From Macrolepiota albuminosa (Eukaryota; Basidiomycota; Agaricomycetes; Agaricales; Agaricaceae): 64,000 bases of DNA. The stretch is taken from positions 372,001-436,000 of the forward strand of contig JAMWFC010000091.1 of assembly GCA_027475525.1 (NCBI GenBank). Direction: 5' to 3'. Positions within the stretch are counted from its first letter, which is position 1; each line of letters begins with the position of its first letter. Below, one piece after another: positions 31,533 through 42,219 of this stretch. The position numbers and the translations under genes were made by a program. The notes under the pieces are model-generated. The model had not been told where the DNA came from. It ran no database searches and worked only from the letters and a program-made list of their open reading frames with translations.

Positions 31533-34500
31533 ATGACCGGCACAAACACCAACCCGGGAGGACAGAGACTGACTATTTGGCAGCAGAACATAGACAAGTC
31601 CTTGACTGCACAACACACAGTTCTAAACACAGTGAGCCCGGCAACTGACATTATCGGCTTGCAAGAACCGTACTTCAACTTCAATAAAAAATCACAAGCA
31701 ACGCAGGCCTGGAGGCCTGTATACCCCAAGCTGCACGACAAGTAGGATGCGGGAAAGATGAGAGTGGTGATGCTGGTGAGCAGGAGAATTGCAATGGGCA
31801 GCTGGAGGAGGCTGGACGTGGAGAGCAGGGATGTGGTGGGCATAAGCCTAGAAACGGCGGAGAGAACAGGGCGTATATTCAACATATACAATGACGGGGA
31901 TCACTCAAGGAGCATTTGGGCACTTGACTTCTATCTGAGGAGTGCGGAGAGATGGAGAAGCAGAGGGGGGAGTGTTGTCGACATCTGGGTTGGTGACTTT
32001 AACAGGCACCACCCGATGTGGGACCACCCACGCAATTCTCATCTCTTCATGAGGGGGAATCTTGACGTGGCTGAGGAGCTTATTGCCATGACAATGTGGC
32101 ACAGGCTACGCATGGCACTTAGGCCCCACGTGGCAACGTTGAGGGCAAAGAACACAAAAAACTTGACGCGCCCAGACAATGTTTTTATTACTGATTCTTT
32201 TTATGAGAACATAATACAGTGTGAGGCGCTATATAGCGAGCAACTCCCAAAAGCGGACCACTTTCCCATAGTGACAGTGTGCGAGCTGGCGGTGGCAAGG
32301 ATCGAGGAGGTAAAGGGGCGGAACTTCAAGGGGGTGGACTGGAGCAACTTTGAGGAGGAACTGGGCAGGAGGTTGGAGGGGATAGGGAAGGGGAAGATCA
32401 GGAAGAGAGAGGAGGTGGAAGAACGATTGAATGCGGTCATGGGAGCCTTGGAAAGGACGGTGGTGTAGAAATACGCAGAGAATAAGTCCTCAGATGTCTC
32501 GACAAGTAGTGTGAAGACAGCTATATTGACCTGTAGAAATACGCAGAGAATAAGTCTACAGGTGTAAGTAAGTAACTGTAAGTAGAGGTGAACTTGTAGA
32601 GTAACGCACCCTCAGATGTCTCGACAAGTAGTGTGAAGACAGCTGAGGGGCAAGTGTTTTGATATGATGAGATATACGTAAACAGAAAATAAGGTTTGAC
32701 AAATAAAGAATAACAAACATAAGCCATCGTGCCCAGTAGTGGCGGCGGCAGCGCGAAAATACAAATGGGGAAAAATAGAAACATACGACAAAACATGAAA
32801 CCTGTTGCCTGGCGTCATCTAGCTCCAACAGGTGGAAATGGAGGTGCCTGAGAGGCGGGTGACGACAGGGATGAAGAGGTGGTGGACGAAGGAGTTGACG
32901 GAGATGAGGATGAGGGCGAGAGCACTGGGCAGGGAGTCGTATAGGGTGGTGGATATAGAGGGACATCAGGCACATGAGGCTTACCAATGGGTGAGGAACG
33001 TGTACAGCCAAGCCATAAAGGACACAAAGCGGAAGCACTGGGAGGAGTGGCTGGAGAGTGTGGATGCTAGGATGGTGTGGAATGCCAAGTCGTTTGCCAC
33101 GGCAGTGCTGGTGGATGGTGGATGGGCAAGGACACCGGCATTGAGGAGGTTGGAGGATGGAGAGATGGTGGAGGTGGTGGACAATCAGGGAAAGGCAGAG
33201 ATGTTCCATAAGGCGTTCTTTTACGATGACCCCAGGCCAGCGGAAATGGGGACTGAGGAGGCACTGAGGGAGCCAGCGTTCCAGTGGTCACCCATCACCA
33301 ACAGGGAGATCTACGCCACAATCGACAAGCTCAAGCCTCACAAGGCGCCAGGGCTAAGCGGCATTCCAAATGTAGTTCTGAAGAAGACGAAGTACACACT
33401 GGTCCCTTATCTGGGACCAATCTTCCACGCAATGTTCACACACAAGGTTTATCCAGAACGGTGGAAAGTCTTCAAGACGGTGGTGTTGAGAAAGCCAGGG
33501 AAGGACGACTACAGTGACCCAAATTTGTATTGGCCCATAGCCCTGCTTGACACGGTTGCCAAGGTCCTTTTGTCATGTGTGAAGGAAAAGATGGCATACC
33601 ACATAGAAAAGGCGAACCTACTGCCAATGTATCAATTCGGGGGCAGACCAGGCAGATCAACGACTGACTTGTTGCACATCTTGATCTCGTTCATCAAGGA
33701 TGCGTGGAGGAGGGGCAAGGAAGTGGTGGCTGTATTCATGGATGTCAAGGGAGCGTTTCCAAACACAGTACCGAGAGTGCTGGTGAAGGACATGAGGATG
33801 AGAGGAGTGCCAGAGGAGGTGGTGGGGTGGTTTGAAGAGAAGCTTAGAGGAAGGAAGACTGTGATATCTTTCAATGACTATGACTCACCACAGATCCCAG
33901 TGAACAGTGGTCTGGACCAGGGTTGCAACACGTCGGGGCTTTGCTACAACTTTTACAATGCAGGGCAGATTGAAGGTGCAAGGTTGGGGGAGCGGGAGCT
34001 TGCAGGGTCCTTTGCAGATGATGCATATGTGGCAGCAGAAGAGGACAGCATGGAGGAGGCAGCGGCCAAGGTGGAAGACATGATGAGAAGGAGAGGAGGC
34101 GCCAGCAAGTGGGCAGAGACGCACCATTCACTGTATGAGGGAAGAAATTTGTGGGGATGGGGTTTACGAGGAGAAGGGAGAAAGTGGGTAGGAGAAGCGG
34201 TGGGTCGAGACCAGTGATGAGACCCAGAGTCGAGGTGTGCAACACTGTAATAAGGATGGAGCCAGCCCACAAGTTCCTGGGAGTCATCCTGGACCAGGAA
34301 TTACACTTCAAGGAGCATGCAGCTTATGCCCATGGAAAGGGAGCAGCGGTAGCAGCCCAGATGCAGAGGCTGGTTAAGGTCAACGGAGGCATCAGGGGTC
34401 CCTTGACCAGGCGCCTATATGAAGCAGTCATAGCGCTGACTATGCTCTATGCTGCAGACGTATGGTGTACACCGGATATAGAGGTGGATAGGAAGACAGT

Positions 34501-35908
34501 GAAGGGTGCAAGGGGATTTATGAGGAAGTTGGCTAGGGTGCAACAAGCGAGCGCGCTCCAGATGACAGGTGCCCTGAGGACTACACCGTCTGACATGCTG
34601 GAGGCCCATGCAGGGCTACTACCGATGGACCTCAGGATCAGACGGACCTGCATGATGGCAGTGGCAAGAATTGCAACCCTACCGGACTCACACCTATTGC
34701 ACAAGCCAGCAAACAAGGCGGCCTGCTTTGTCAGGAAACACAGGTCCCCGTTACATTACGTGCTGAAGGCATGGGGCCAACCGCCAAAGGAGATGGAGAC
34801 CATAGCAACAGTCCGTCTGGCACCAAACTAGAAATGCCCCATTGAAGTTGTGGTAGGAGAGACAGCAGAGGAGGCAGAGGAGAGAGAGTGGAGCAACAAG
34901 GCAGACATAAGGATATACAGAGATGGGTCAGGTTACAAGGGTCATATAGGAGCAGCGGCGGTACTTTACAGGGGGATGGAGAAGATAAAGGTGTTACGGA
35001 AGTGCCTCGGGACAGAGGAGAAGCATACGGTCTTTGAGGAGGAGTATGTAGGGCAGGTGTTGGGTTTCAAGCTGCTGAGGAGGGAAGTTAGAGGATGAAG
35101 AAGAATCAAGACTGCGATGGTGGGAACGGACAATCAGGCGGGCCTGCGGGCCCTTGGGGCCCCAGGAGGAGGCACGGCGAAGTACATCATTGATGAGGTG
35201 TTAGAGGAAATCCAGAAGGTCAAGGAGATAGACCTGGGTGTGGACATAATGGTATACTGGACCCCTGGACACACAGGCATACCAGGCAACAAGCAAGCGG
35301 ACAAGGAAGCAAAGCGGGTGGCAGAGGGCAAAAACACAGAAGTGAGGGGCATCCACTTCCTCAGGAAACCCCTCAAGACCTCGAAGGCTGCAGTGCTGGC
35401 CACCCACAAGCGACAGTGAAAAAAGATGGCGGAGGAGCAAATACGCACCTCGCCCAGATTCGAAAGGCTGCAGATAGTTGACCCCAATGCACCCAGCATG
35501 ACAAACATCATTCATACCCTAGCCAGCATTCTCTGCAGACATGCATCGATCCTACTGCAACTGCGCACAGGACACTGCCCGTTATAACGTTACCTGCACC
35601 GCTTCAAGAAAGCTGAATCACCAGTTTGCCCAGCATGCCACCAGGGAGACAAGACGGTAGAGCACTACCTACTCCACTGCAGCGCATTTTGGAGGGAATG
35701 CCACAAGCTAGCCAAAAGCAGTGGACATTGGTACAGGAGCCTTGAGCAAGCTCCTGAGTGACGCTGGATCAATCAGAGCCCTCTTCCAGTACATAAACTG
35801 CACAGGTCAATTCAAGAGGATGTACGGAGATCTCTCCATCAATGACGACATGAGTACCGTCAAGCCAAGCAGAGGGAAGAAGGGGAGAAGGAAATGGGGA
35901 GGGAGATG
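31533..35908 (+). pseudogene. LINE ORF2: endonuclease, RT, RNase H, CCHC; broken
   Basis: Endonuclease (31533-32463): IWQQNIDKS, GLQEPYF, a stop at 31743, then VGDFNRHHPMWD and KADHFPIV, the EEP signature. The reading is cut by solo LTR-L at 32464-32830 and resumes in the same frame at 32836 (MEVPERR). RT (to about 34140): KPHKAPGLSGIPN, LRKPGKDDYSDPNLYWPIALL, QFGGRPGRSTTD, VFMDVKGAFPNT, NSGLDQGCNTSGL, and the active site SFADDAY. A frameshift near 34140-34220 leads to the thumb (AHKFLGVILDQELHF) ending with a stop at 34831. RNase H (34850-35419): RIYRDGSGYKG, VFEEEYVGQVLG, GTDNQAGLRAL, WTPGHTGIPGNKQADKEAK, with one stop between. A CPACHQGDKTVEHYLLHC knuckle lies near 35625-35690. At least four lesions make it non-functional. 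Confidence 0.9.
32464..32830 (+). mobile_element. Solo LTR-L inside LINE ORF2 (TSD ggtgg)
   Basis: 367 bp from tgtagaaatacgcagag to ctagctccaaca. ggtgg occurs at 32459-32463 and 32831-32835. Removal restores gaaaggacggtgg plus aaatggaggtgc, that is ERTVEMEV, in frame. It holds internal repeats: tgtagaaatacgcagag begins at 32464 and 32532 (68 bp), and cctcagatgtctcgac begins at 32488 and 32610. The RT frame goes on after it because 367+5 is a multiple of three, but it adds stops. Confidence 0.88.
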
Positions 35909-36131
35909 ACATACGCTTTCACACTAATACACTACTTTTCTAATTTACAGATACAATGCCGACAAAGGCTTAATATGGTCTAATGCCCTAAGTCCGGGCA
36001 TGACAAGGCACTCGCATTTGCAAGAGCCGGTAGTTCAGAGAGTACATTGATATGATAGTGAATCTATGTAGAACTCCAGATAGCAGTAGAACCCGACATA
36101 GGGCAAAGCCCCAGCGGGTATAGGAGAAATT

Positions 36132-36150
36132 ATCAATCATCATCATCATC
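36132..36150 (+). repeat. (ATC)n tail of the LINE
   Basis: atcaatcatcatcatcatc at the 3' end just before the second target-duplication copy. Short simple repeats instead of poly(A) are common in I/Tad-type LINEs. Confidence 0.8.
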
Positions 36151-36321
36151 AAGGTTGGACGCTTCTGGGGCTTCTGAAGCATGGGAAACAACTGTACAGT
36201 ATAACAAAACCTTAAAAACTCGAAAATTGACTAACCAAACAACTGTGCAAACAAGGCAGGAAAACTCTGGACTTTAGAAGTCAGAAAGGCAAACTCCAGC
36301 TTATATAAGCAGTCTGGAAGC

Positions 36322-36475
36322 AGTGCTGAAGGGCCCACACTTGTCTGAATGGTAGCTAAAGAACCAGAGCATCTCAAGGGCTGAGAGTAGTACTAACAAG
36401 TGCTGAAGGGCCCACACTTGTCTGAATGGTAGCTAAAGAACCAGAGCATCTCAAGGGCTGAGAGTAGTACTAACA
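36322..36475. repeat. Perfect 77-bp tandem duplication (5 of 6)
   Basis: 36322-36398 recur exactly at 36399-36475; the match is 77 bases and no longer. Within LTR-J. Confidence 0.95.
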
Positions 36476-36749
36476 TATAGTGTTGAAAGAATAGAAACAG
36501 TAAAATGAAATAATGTCAGAAGAAATAAGAGAATGAATGAAGGGAGAGTGAAGAGATAAGGAGTGAGAAAAGGAAGAAATGAGGAGTCCCCTGACAGGTA
36601 CAGCGTAATGGTGGGGGCTGATGCACGTGATGGCAGTGTCGGCAGTCGTAATGGCAGAGGTTGTGTTGTGGAGTTGGCAGGGGAAGTCTCAGATGGGGTT
36701 ATGGAGGTGTCCTGGGGTGGTCCTGGGTGGGAGGGGTCGTGACAACACT

Positions 36750-38805
36750 GCCTTCACAGGCTAATAGTCACATCACAGTCACTACATGTGGAGTTGTCAA
36801 GTATGGATGGCTATCTTATATAGATACTTGGAACTCAAGGCAAAGAATGTGATTGGATTGAACTAAAGTAGAAGGCTATCTCATGCAGCTAAGTCTCTCT
36901 TTTGTGATGACAGCTCAGTTTGGCCTCTTCACATAACCACATTCTATCTAGGTCGCGTTCCAAATGTACTGAACCTCCTTGAATCAGACTTCAATCCTGC
37001 TTGTGGTCTGTTCCTCGATCTCCAGAGGCAAGCACACCATGTGGCATCCTTGTGGCACTTATTCTCTATCTGCCTTGTGGGTTGCATTTGGGGCCAGGTA
37101 CAACACATGATGGCCAGTGACAGGAACATCTGATGCCTATCTCTTAACATACTGCTCAAATAGTGGGATTCTACTTATTCCTCTACAGTCTTCCTTCCTT
37201 TCTTTTGTACTACTTATTTGCTCATTCAACAGCAGTGGTGGCAAGCTTTCCTCATTGGGGTTTTGATGCTATCCCACTTGCCCTTTAGTATCTTATAAGA
37301 GGATGTTTTGTTATGTTTTTATGTTTTATTAGGTTGTCCTTAGCTACCACATAGTAGAGGTAGATAGCTGAATAGTAACATTGTAACATATCTACTGATT
37401 TTGTCACCTGTTGACATGAAGCGGGAATATCTAGAGGTCACATGATTGCAGCTGTGTCAATAAGTGTTCACTGTAAATTTCCACTAAATATTATGCAAGG
37501 TGCCAATCAGTCTCGATTTTCATTCATCCTATGAGATAAGTAACTGGCAGTATTCAATATAGGGCATCAAATTGATTGAGCTCTTTGCACATGTTGCAAG
37601 CTTCACATGGTCATCATAACATTATGCAAAAATTCACGCACATTGATTTTTCTGGTTCAGAGCTGACACAGAATTTCCCCAATCATGCTACTGGGTGCCA
37701 GCCCACTGGCTCCTGCAGCTATACTCTAAACTTAATGTCAGGATAAAGCATTGTTGCCAGAGATGGGAGGAACTTGATCAGACAAAAGAAGATATTTTGG
37801 TTAGTACATTCCTTTATTCTGAATGGGCTATTAAGATACTGGAACTGCAAGTTTTGGTCATCTCTCCTCAACTTTAATGGAAAAGTGTCCACATATTTTT
37901 TCTCAGGAGCACAGCATGTGAATGGAAATGTTTCAGGCTCAAAGATAGTATAAAATGAATTGTGGTAACCTGCCGTTTTGTAAAGCAATGATGGTAACTG
38001 ATACAACTTCTGCATCCAATGAGACCAGCAAGCTATATTACTTGACAGTCAATCCAAAATTTTTTGTGGTATGTGATGCTCATCCAAAGCTAGAACATTG
38101 CTTCAGAATGGGAAAGGTGATTTTGATTTTACTGCCTTCCATCAAACCTGTACTCAGACTAACTTTTGTTATTATTAACAAAAGGTTAGATGAAATGCAC
38201 AAAGGAATCGATGCTTACTTGGGCCATAAGCTTACTTTGTGTCTACTAGTCCAAAACATTAAGCAAATTCTTGAGCTTGGATGAGGCATTGTCAAATTTG
38301 ACTGACTCTAGAGGTCATAATTCTGTTGATAGCTGTGGCAGTGGTGCCTGGAATATCTACTCTGTAGCGTATAGTCATAATTTTCAATGATCTACAAAGG
38401 GCCATTCAAGCTGCACAGACATATCCTGAAACCACAGTCATTGCAGTTGACAAATCTTCATTATCTAAAATCGTAGTGGTAAGCCCCTCAAAATAGTGTG
38501 ATTACAATAGAAGACTAAAGCATCAAATCACTCAGACCCAATACCCAGTGGATAGGTCAAGTAATGTGGACATCTTTATGTCAAGCTTTGGCAAAGACAA
38601 AGACCCTCCAGTAGTTTGATGATGATATTATGGGTTCCGGTATGAGGGAGGAAATATTTTGAGAAGCCGAAGACCCTTTTGTTAGAAATGTGCCATGTCT
38701 CTGTGCCTTTAACTGAGATATAGGAGACATACATCATGTGGGCTCGGCTATGCCACTTTAAAATGTTTTTTATTTTTTTCTGCCACACCTCAGTTCATAC
38801 CATCT
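36750..38805. other. No recognised gene
   Basis: Two kilobases of AT-rich sequence. Short ORFs occur (37955-38284 plus, 109 codons, EHCFRMGKVILILLPS; 36944-37159 minus) but show no motif I recognise and no neighbouring frame continues them. It may be the tail of the IS630-like element or older intergenic sequence. Confidence 0.5.
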
Positions 38806-38992
38806 TGACGTGCACAATACTGAGGTGTGTATCCTTTGTTACTTAGTGCAGTAAGATACTTATATTGGTTACCTAGTTATATTTATCTATCTAGGTAATG
38901 AATATTATTCAGTTTGTACTGTATTGACGTGCATAATACTGAGTTATATTTGTCTATCTAGACTTTAAATCTGTGCACGTCAATTGCTGACA
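38806..38992 (+). mobile_element. 5' LTR of copia element C2 (left end uncertain)
   Basis: The right end is firm: cacgtcaattgctgaca stands directly before the primer site at 38993. The left end is placed at tgacgtgcac near 38806, complementary to gtgcacgtca near the right end. The block gacgtgcataatactgag recurs inside, so the LTR has an internal duplication. Confidence 0.5.
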
Positions 38993-39005
38993 GGTTATGG
39001 GCCCC
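38993..39005 (+). promoter_or_regulatory. Primer-binding site of C2, half-tRNA type
   Basis: ggttatgggcccc next to the LTR end is complementary to the initiator tRNA-Met anticodon arm, longer than in the young copia element. Same priming mode in two diverged copia lineages. Confidence 0.8.
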
Positions 39006-39209
39006 GTAACCTAATAGCAAAAGACAGAGAGAAACAAACTATACAGAAGCATAAGAATTCCATCCTCCAACTGCAAAAGCTAACCACTTGATTTCTCCAA
39101 GATCACCTGGATCACTCCAGGAAACACATGATGTCAAGACATACAAAACATGTCAGATGCTACAGCATGCCCAACGCTCACTGGATCTGAGAACTTCTAA
39201 ATCTGGAAA

Positions 39210-40184
39210 ATGAGGATATTAGGAAAGCTCTGGCAAGAAAAAGTATGGAAAACAGTCACAACAGTAAAGTTCCCGGGCACACCAGATACTTCAACTAGAC
39301 ACTCCAAAAGCTGGGCCATCTGGGATTTGAAGGCCATTGGCATCATCATTGCCCATGTATCCAACAACCTGCTGCTCCAAATTGGTGACCTACTGAGTGC
39401 AAAGGAAATGTATGACAAACTTGTCAAAATCCATAAAAATACCAATGTTGGTGTCAGCGCGTTCTACACATATGTCCACATGAACTGACTCAAATAGGAC
39501 AGATCCCCTTCCTCGTTGAATAATTACATATCCACAGTATTAGCTGACAATGCAAAACTCACAGAGAGGAAAAAACAAGTTGACTGTGAATTTCTTGCAT
39601 TCATACTGCTTGATTCCCTCTCTGAAGAAGGCATATGGAAATTTTTTTGTGCAACCGTCCTAAGCTCCATGTCATCTGGAAATGACTTATCCTTTTTGGA
39701 AGTCACAGACTGCCTCAAGTTCACTGTAACTGCCCAACAAGGATCATCATTCTTGGATGCTGCTTTGAAGGCCGACGTAACAGCCAAACACAAGCTGAAG
39801 GGTAAAAGTGACATGTGGTGCAAATTCCACAAATCAGCATCCCACAACACATCTGATTGCCACACGCTCAAGGCAAAAAAAGACAGAAAGAAAAAGAAGG
39901 GCAAAAAGAAAACCAGAACAAAGGCAAACTGGGCCAGTCACAGTTCTAAGTTGGAAAGTGAGAGTTCAGATGGTGTGGAAAGCATTTCAGACAGTGGGAA
40001 TGTAGGAATTTCAAATACCAAATCTGCCCATGTCTCTAAGGCTTTCATGTCACACATTTTGGCTTACATTGGGAGTGCTTCAAGAGATTCTGCCTGCTTA
40101 TATACCATAGCCAATTCTGGTGCATCAGCCCACATGACCCCGGATCATGAATGGTTCAAATGTGGTACATTCACAGAGCTAAAG
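39210..40184 (+). pseudogene. Copia C2 gag and start of protease, truncated
   Basis: Two ORFs in succession (39210-39488, 39516-40184) form a copia gag: SKSWAIWDLKAIGIIIAHVSNNLLLQI, AKEMYDKLVKIHK, EFLAFILLDSLS, then a zinc-binding CKFHKSASHNTSDCHTLK and a Lys-rich linker. The protease begins YTIANSGASAHMTPD; relatives have DSGA, so the catalytic Asp is replaced by Asn. The reading is cut at 40184 by LTR-G. Little CpG. The rest of pol is not in the window. Confidence 0.85.
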
Positions 40185-40410
40185 TGTAGCGTAGTCCGCT
40201 ATATGGCGTTGGCCACATAGCTTTACTTACTATAGTCAATATTATATTATTATTATAATATAATATTATTAATTACTCTACTATAAATAGTTACAGGTGC
40301 TGCTTACTCAGCAGCTTATTTTTGTGTAAGCTACATTGTCAATAGACTGGTCTGGTCTGATTCAGTGTTGTGTGCATACTAAGCTTTTTCAAATACGTAA
40401 CTTTGTTACA
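40185..40410 (+). mobile_element. LTR-G, plus orientation (5' LTR of G copy 1)
   Basis: 226 bp from tgtagcgtagtccgc to aactttgttaca. It inserts in copia C2 protease. An inverted copy lies at 41975-42207 and is very similar. It contains an AT-only core (tatattattattataatata). Confidence 0.85.
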
Positions 40411-41974
40411 TTTTTTTGAATCCGCCAGCTAGGATCTATTGCCTAGCACTCGACGGCAGTTGCTGAGTTTGTTGACAGAACTCTATCAGCTTCTTGAGCT
40501 TCTTGCACAGCCACACCATGCAAATTTCAAACAGGGAATTAATGAGTAATCCCATACCTGTAGTTGCCACTGACGGCGGGCAAAATGCCTACGACCTACA
40601 GGGAGACTCAGCAGACACTCAGGACGTGTCAGCGTCCAATGCGGGTCAGTCAAGACCGAGGTCAGAGCATTGACCTATCCAGGAATGAAAGCGAGGCCCA
40701 GAGAGCTGAGAGCTCACAACAGGACGATCAGCAATGGCTCCAGGACAGGATGCCAGGAGGATTAACCCCCCCAGTTATGCAGCTGCCAGGAGGACTGCGA
40801 CAGTCTAGCCGACTAGCCTCAAAAGGGCCCCCTCAGGAAGGCCAATAGTCAACAGGCGCCTATGGCGTCTTAGGAGACACCGAGTTGTCAGTACGGACTG
40901 GGGGAGCTATTTCTCCAAGCTGGAGTAGTGGGACCAGGTGGGCCACAGCAGGCTCAATGCCCTCCAGGATAGCGGAAGCCCACATAGAAGAGGTACCGGA
41001 GGAGGCTGCAGGTCCTGAAGTAGCCTGCGCAGAAAACCGATTTCTGCGCACACCTGCAGTGCAGGAAGTCCCGGAGGTTGCAGAGCTTCCGGAGGAGGTG
41101 ATTGAGTCGTCAAGCGACAACGACGCCGGAGCAGAGGAGCAGCGGTTGAAAACCGTGTACACCGTGCACTTGCGGGTGTTCTGAGATTTACACCCAGAGG
41201 TGATGAAATACACCACCCAAGCGCGACTCAAGCACTACGCTTCAGCGCATGTAATAGCACTTAGGCGACAAGGGCACAAAGTGCCCAATGTATTCAGTAC
41301 AAAATATACTGATTTAATAGTGAGAGTGCTCACTATGGAACTGCAAATGTATTTGCAGCGGAAGGCTGCAAGGCAATCAGGGGTCTTGACCCCCTGGAGC
41401 CACACTTCCAAGGGATGCTCGGCACGTTGCAATCAAGACGTTGGAATTGAGCTAGTGGAGGCACTAGCATGGGCGCAGGAAGTGCCCAAAGTAAAACTAG
41501 TGAGTACTTTCTATACTCCAGCAGGACAAGGGTGGCGTGAGGAGCCCCCACACATGCGTAGCCAAGACCTTAGGACAGATATGTCAGGCCTGGATGGACG
41601 CAATAGTACCATGCCCAAGGTGGAAAGCGAGGCGTCTGTGATGCCGTGTGTGACCATGGCAGAAATGTTGAATGACAGAATAGTGTATCAACGTATGTGC
41701 AATGGCAGCCTCCAGACTAAGGAACAGTCCCTTATTGACAATCAGGGCATCATATTTGAGGGCACTAAGCCCATTGATGAGATGCATCGTTGATTTGTGA
41801 TGCAGGGCCACGAGAATCAAGCTTCCCCAGCCCCAGGGCAGCACAACAATCATGATTGAGGAGACTTCCTTGATCGAGATGGCACCATGAGTTGTGATGC
41901 CCCTGGAAATGGTCAGGATGATGGCCCTAGGTTGACTCCTCAAGACAAGGGCAATTATGCCCACAGTCAAGGAG
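40411..41974 (+). pseudogene. Gypsy G gag region, 5' part, broken
   Basis: Three ORFs (40564-40848, 40885-41184, 41200-41793) follow LTR-G. The last reads RLKHYASAHVIALRRQGHKVPNV and QMYLQRKAAR and ends KEQSLIDNQGIIFEG. The minus-strand H element has counterparts in the same order (RRAA near 46800, ESLIDDQGVAFEG near 46360), so this is the N-terminal gag region of a G/H family. The capsid part is missing: the sequence runs into the inverted LTR-G at 41975. Confidence 0.7.
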
Positions 41975-42207
41975 TGTAACAAAGTTATGTTTTTAAAAGA
42001 GCTTAGTGTGCACACTACACTGAATCAGACCAGACCGGTCTATTGATGATGTAGTATACAACAGAAATAAGCTGCTTAATAAGCAGCACATGTAAGTAGA
42101 TATAGTAAAATAATTAATATTAATATTATATTATAATAAGTATAATATAATATTGACTACCGTAAGTAAAGCTATGTGGCCAATGCCACATAGCGGACTA
42201 CGCTACA
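41975..42207 (-). mobile_element. LTR-G, minus orientation (3' LTR of a second G copy)
   Basis: 233 bp, starting tgtaacaaagtta on the plus strand and ending ggactacgctaca. On the minus strand it is preceded by the purine tract aattggggggtg, so it is a 3' LTR. It is clearly homologous to 40185-40410 in reverse. Confidence 0.85.
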
Positions 42208-42219
42208 CACCCCCCAATT
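42208..42219 (-). promoter_or_regulatory. Polypurine tract of minus-strand G element
   Basis: caccccccaatt on the plus strand, aattggggggtg on the minus strand, abutting the LTR start TGTAGCG. Confidence 0.75.

Larger units (their letters stand above)
29482..36163 (+). mobile_element. Full-length LINE with 13-bp target duplication
   Basis: aaggttggacgct is found at 29482-29494 and 36151-36163. Between them (29495-36150) lies a two-ORF non-LTR retrotransposon: a 162-bp 5' leader, ORF1 with zinc knuckles, ORF2 with endonuclease, RT, RNase H and a C-terminal CCHC, and a 3' end of (atc)n at 36132-36150. Endonuclease-type EEP, RNase H and (atc)n tail suggest the Tad1/I group of fungal LINEs. A solo LTR-L interrupts ORF2. 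Confidence 0.93.
29320..36596 (-). mobile_element. Solo LTR-J inside LTR-A (TSD ggtac), split by a LINE
   Basis: Left part 29320-29481 and right part 36164-36596. Flanks ggtac at 29315-29319 and 36597-36601 match exactly. On the minus strand it starts TGTCAGGGGACTCC and ends TTGCCCTTACA, the same termini as LTR-B, so it is a subfamily of that group. A palindromic TATA-like cttatataag near 36300 could be its promoter. Each part contains one perfect 77-bp duplication. Confidence 0.85.
28683..36744 (+). mobile_element. Solo LTR-A split by later insertions
   Basis: Left half 28683-29319 (tatcaggttctgctgagtcgg onward) and right half 36602-36744 (agcgtaatggtggggg to gaggggtcgtgaca) together make one LTR-A. 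Flanks acgct (28678-28682) and acact (36745-36749) fit a target duplication with one G-to-A change. This copy has many TG/CA where other copies have CG. It lies next to the IS630-like relic. Confidence 0.8.
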
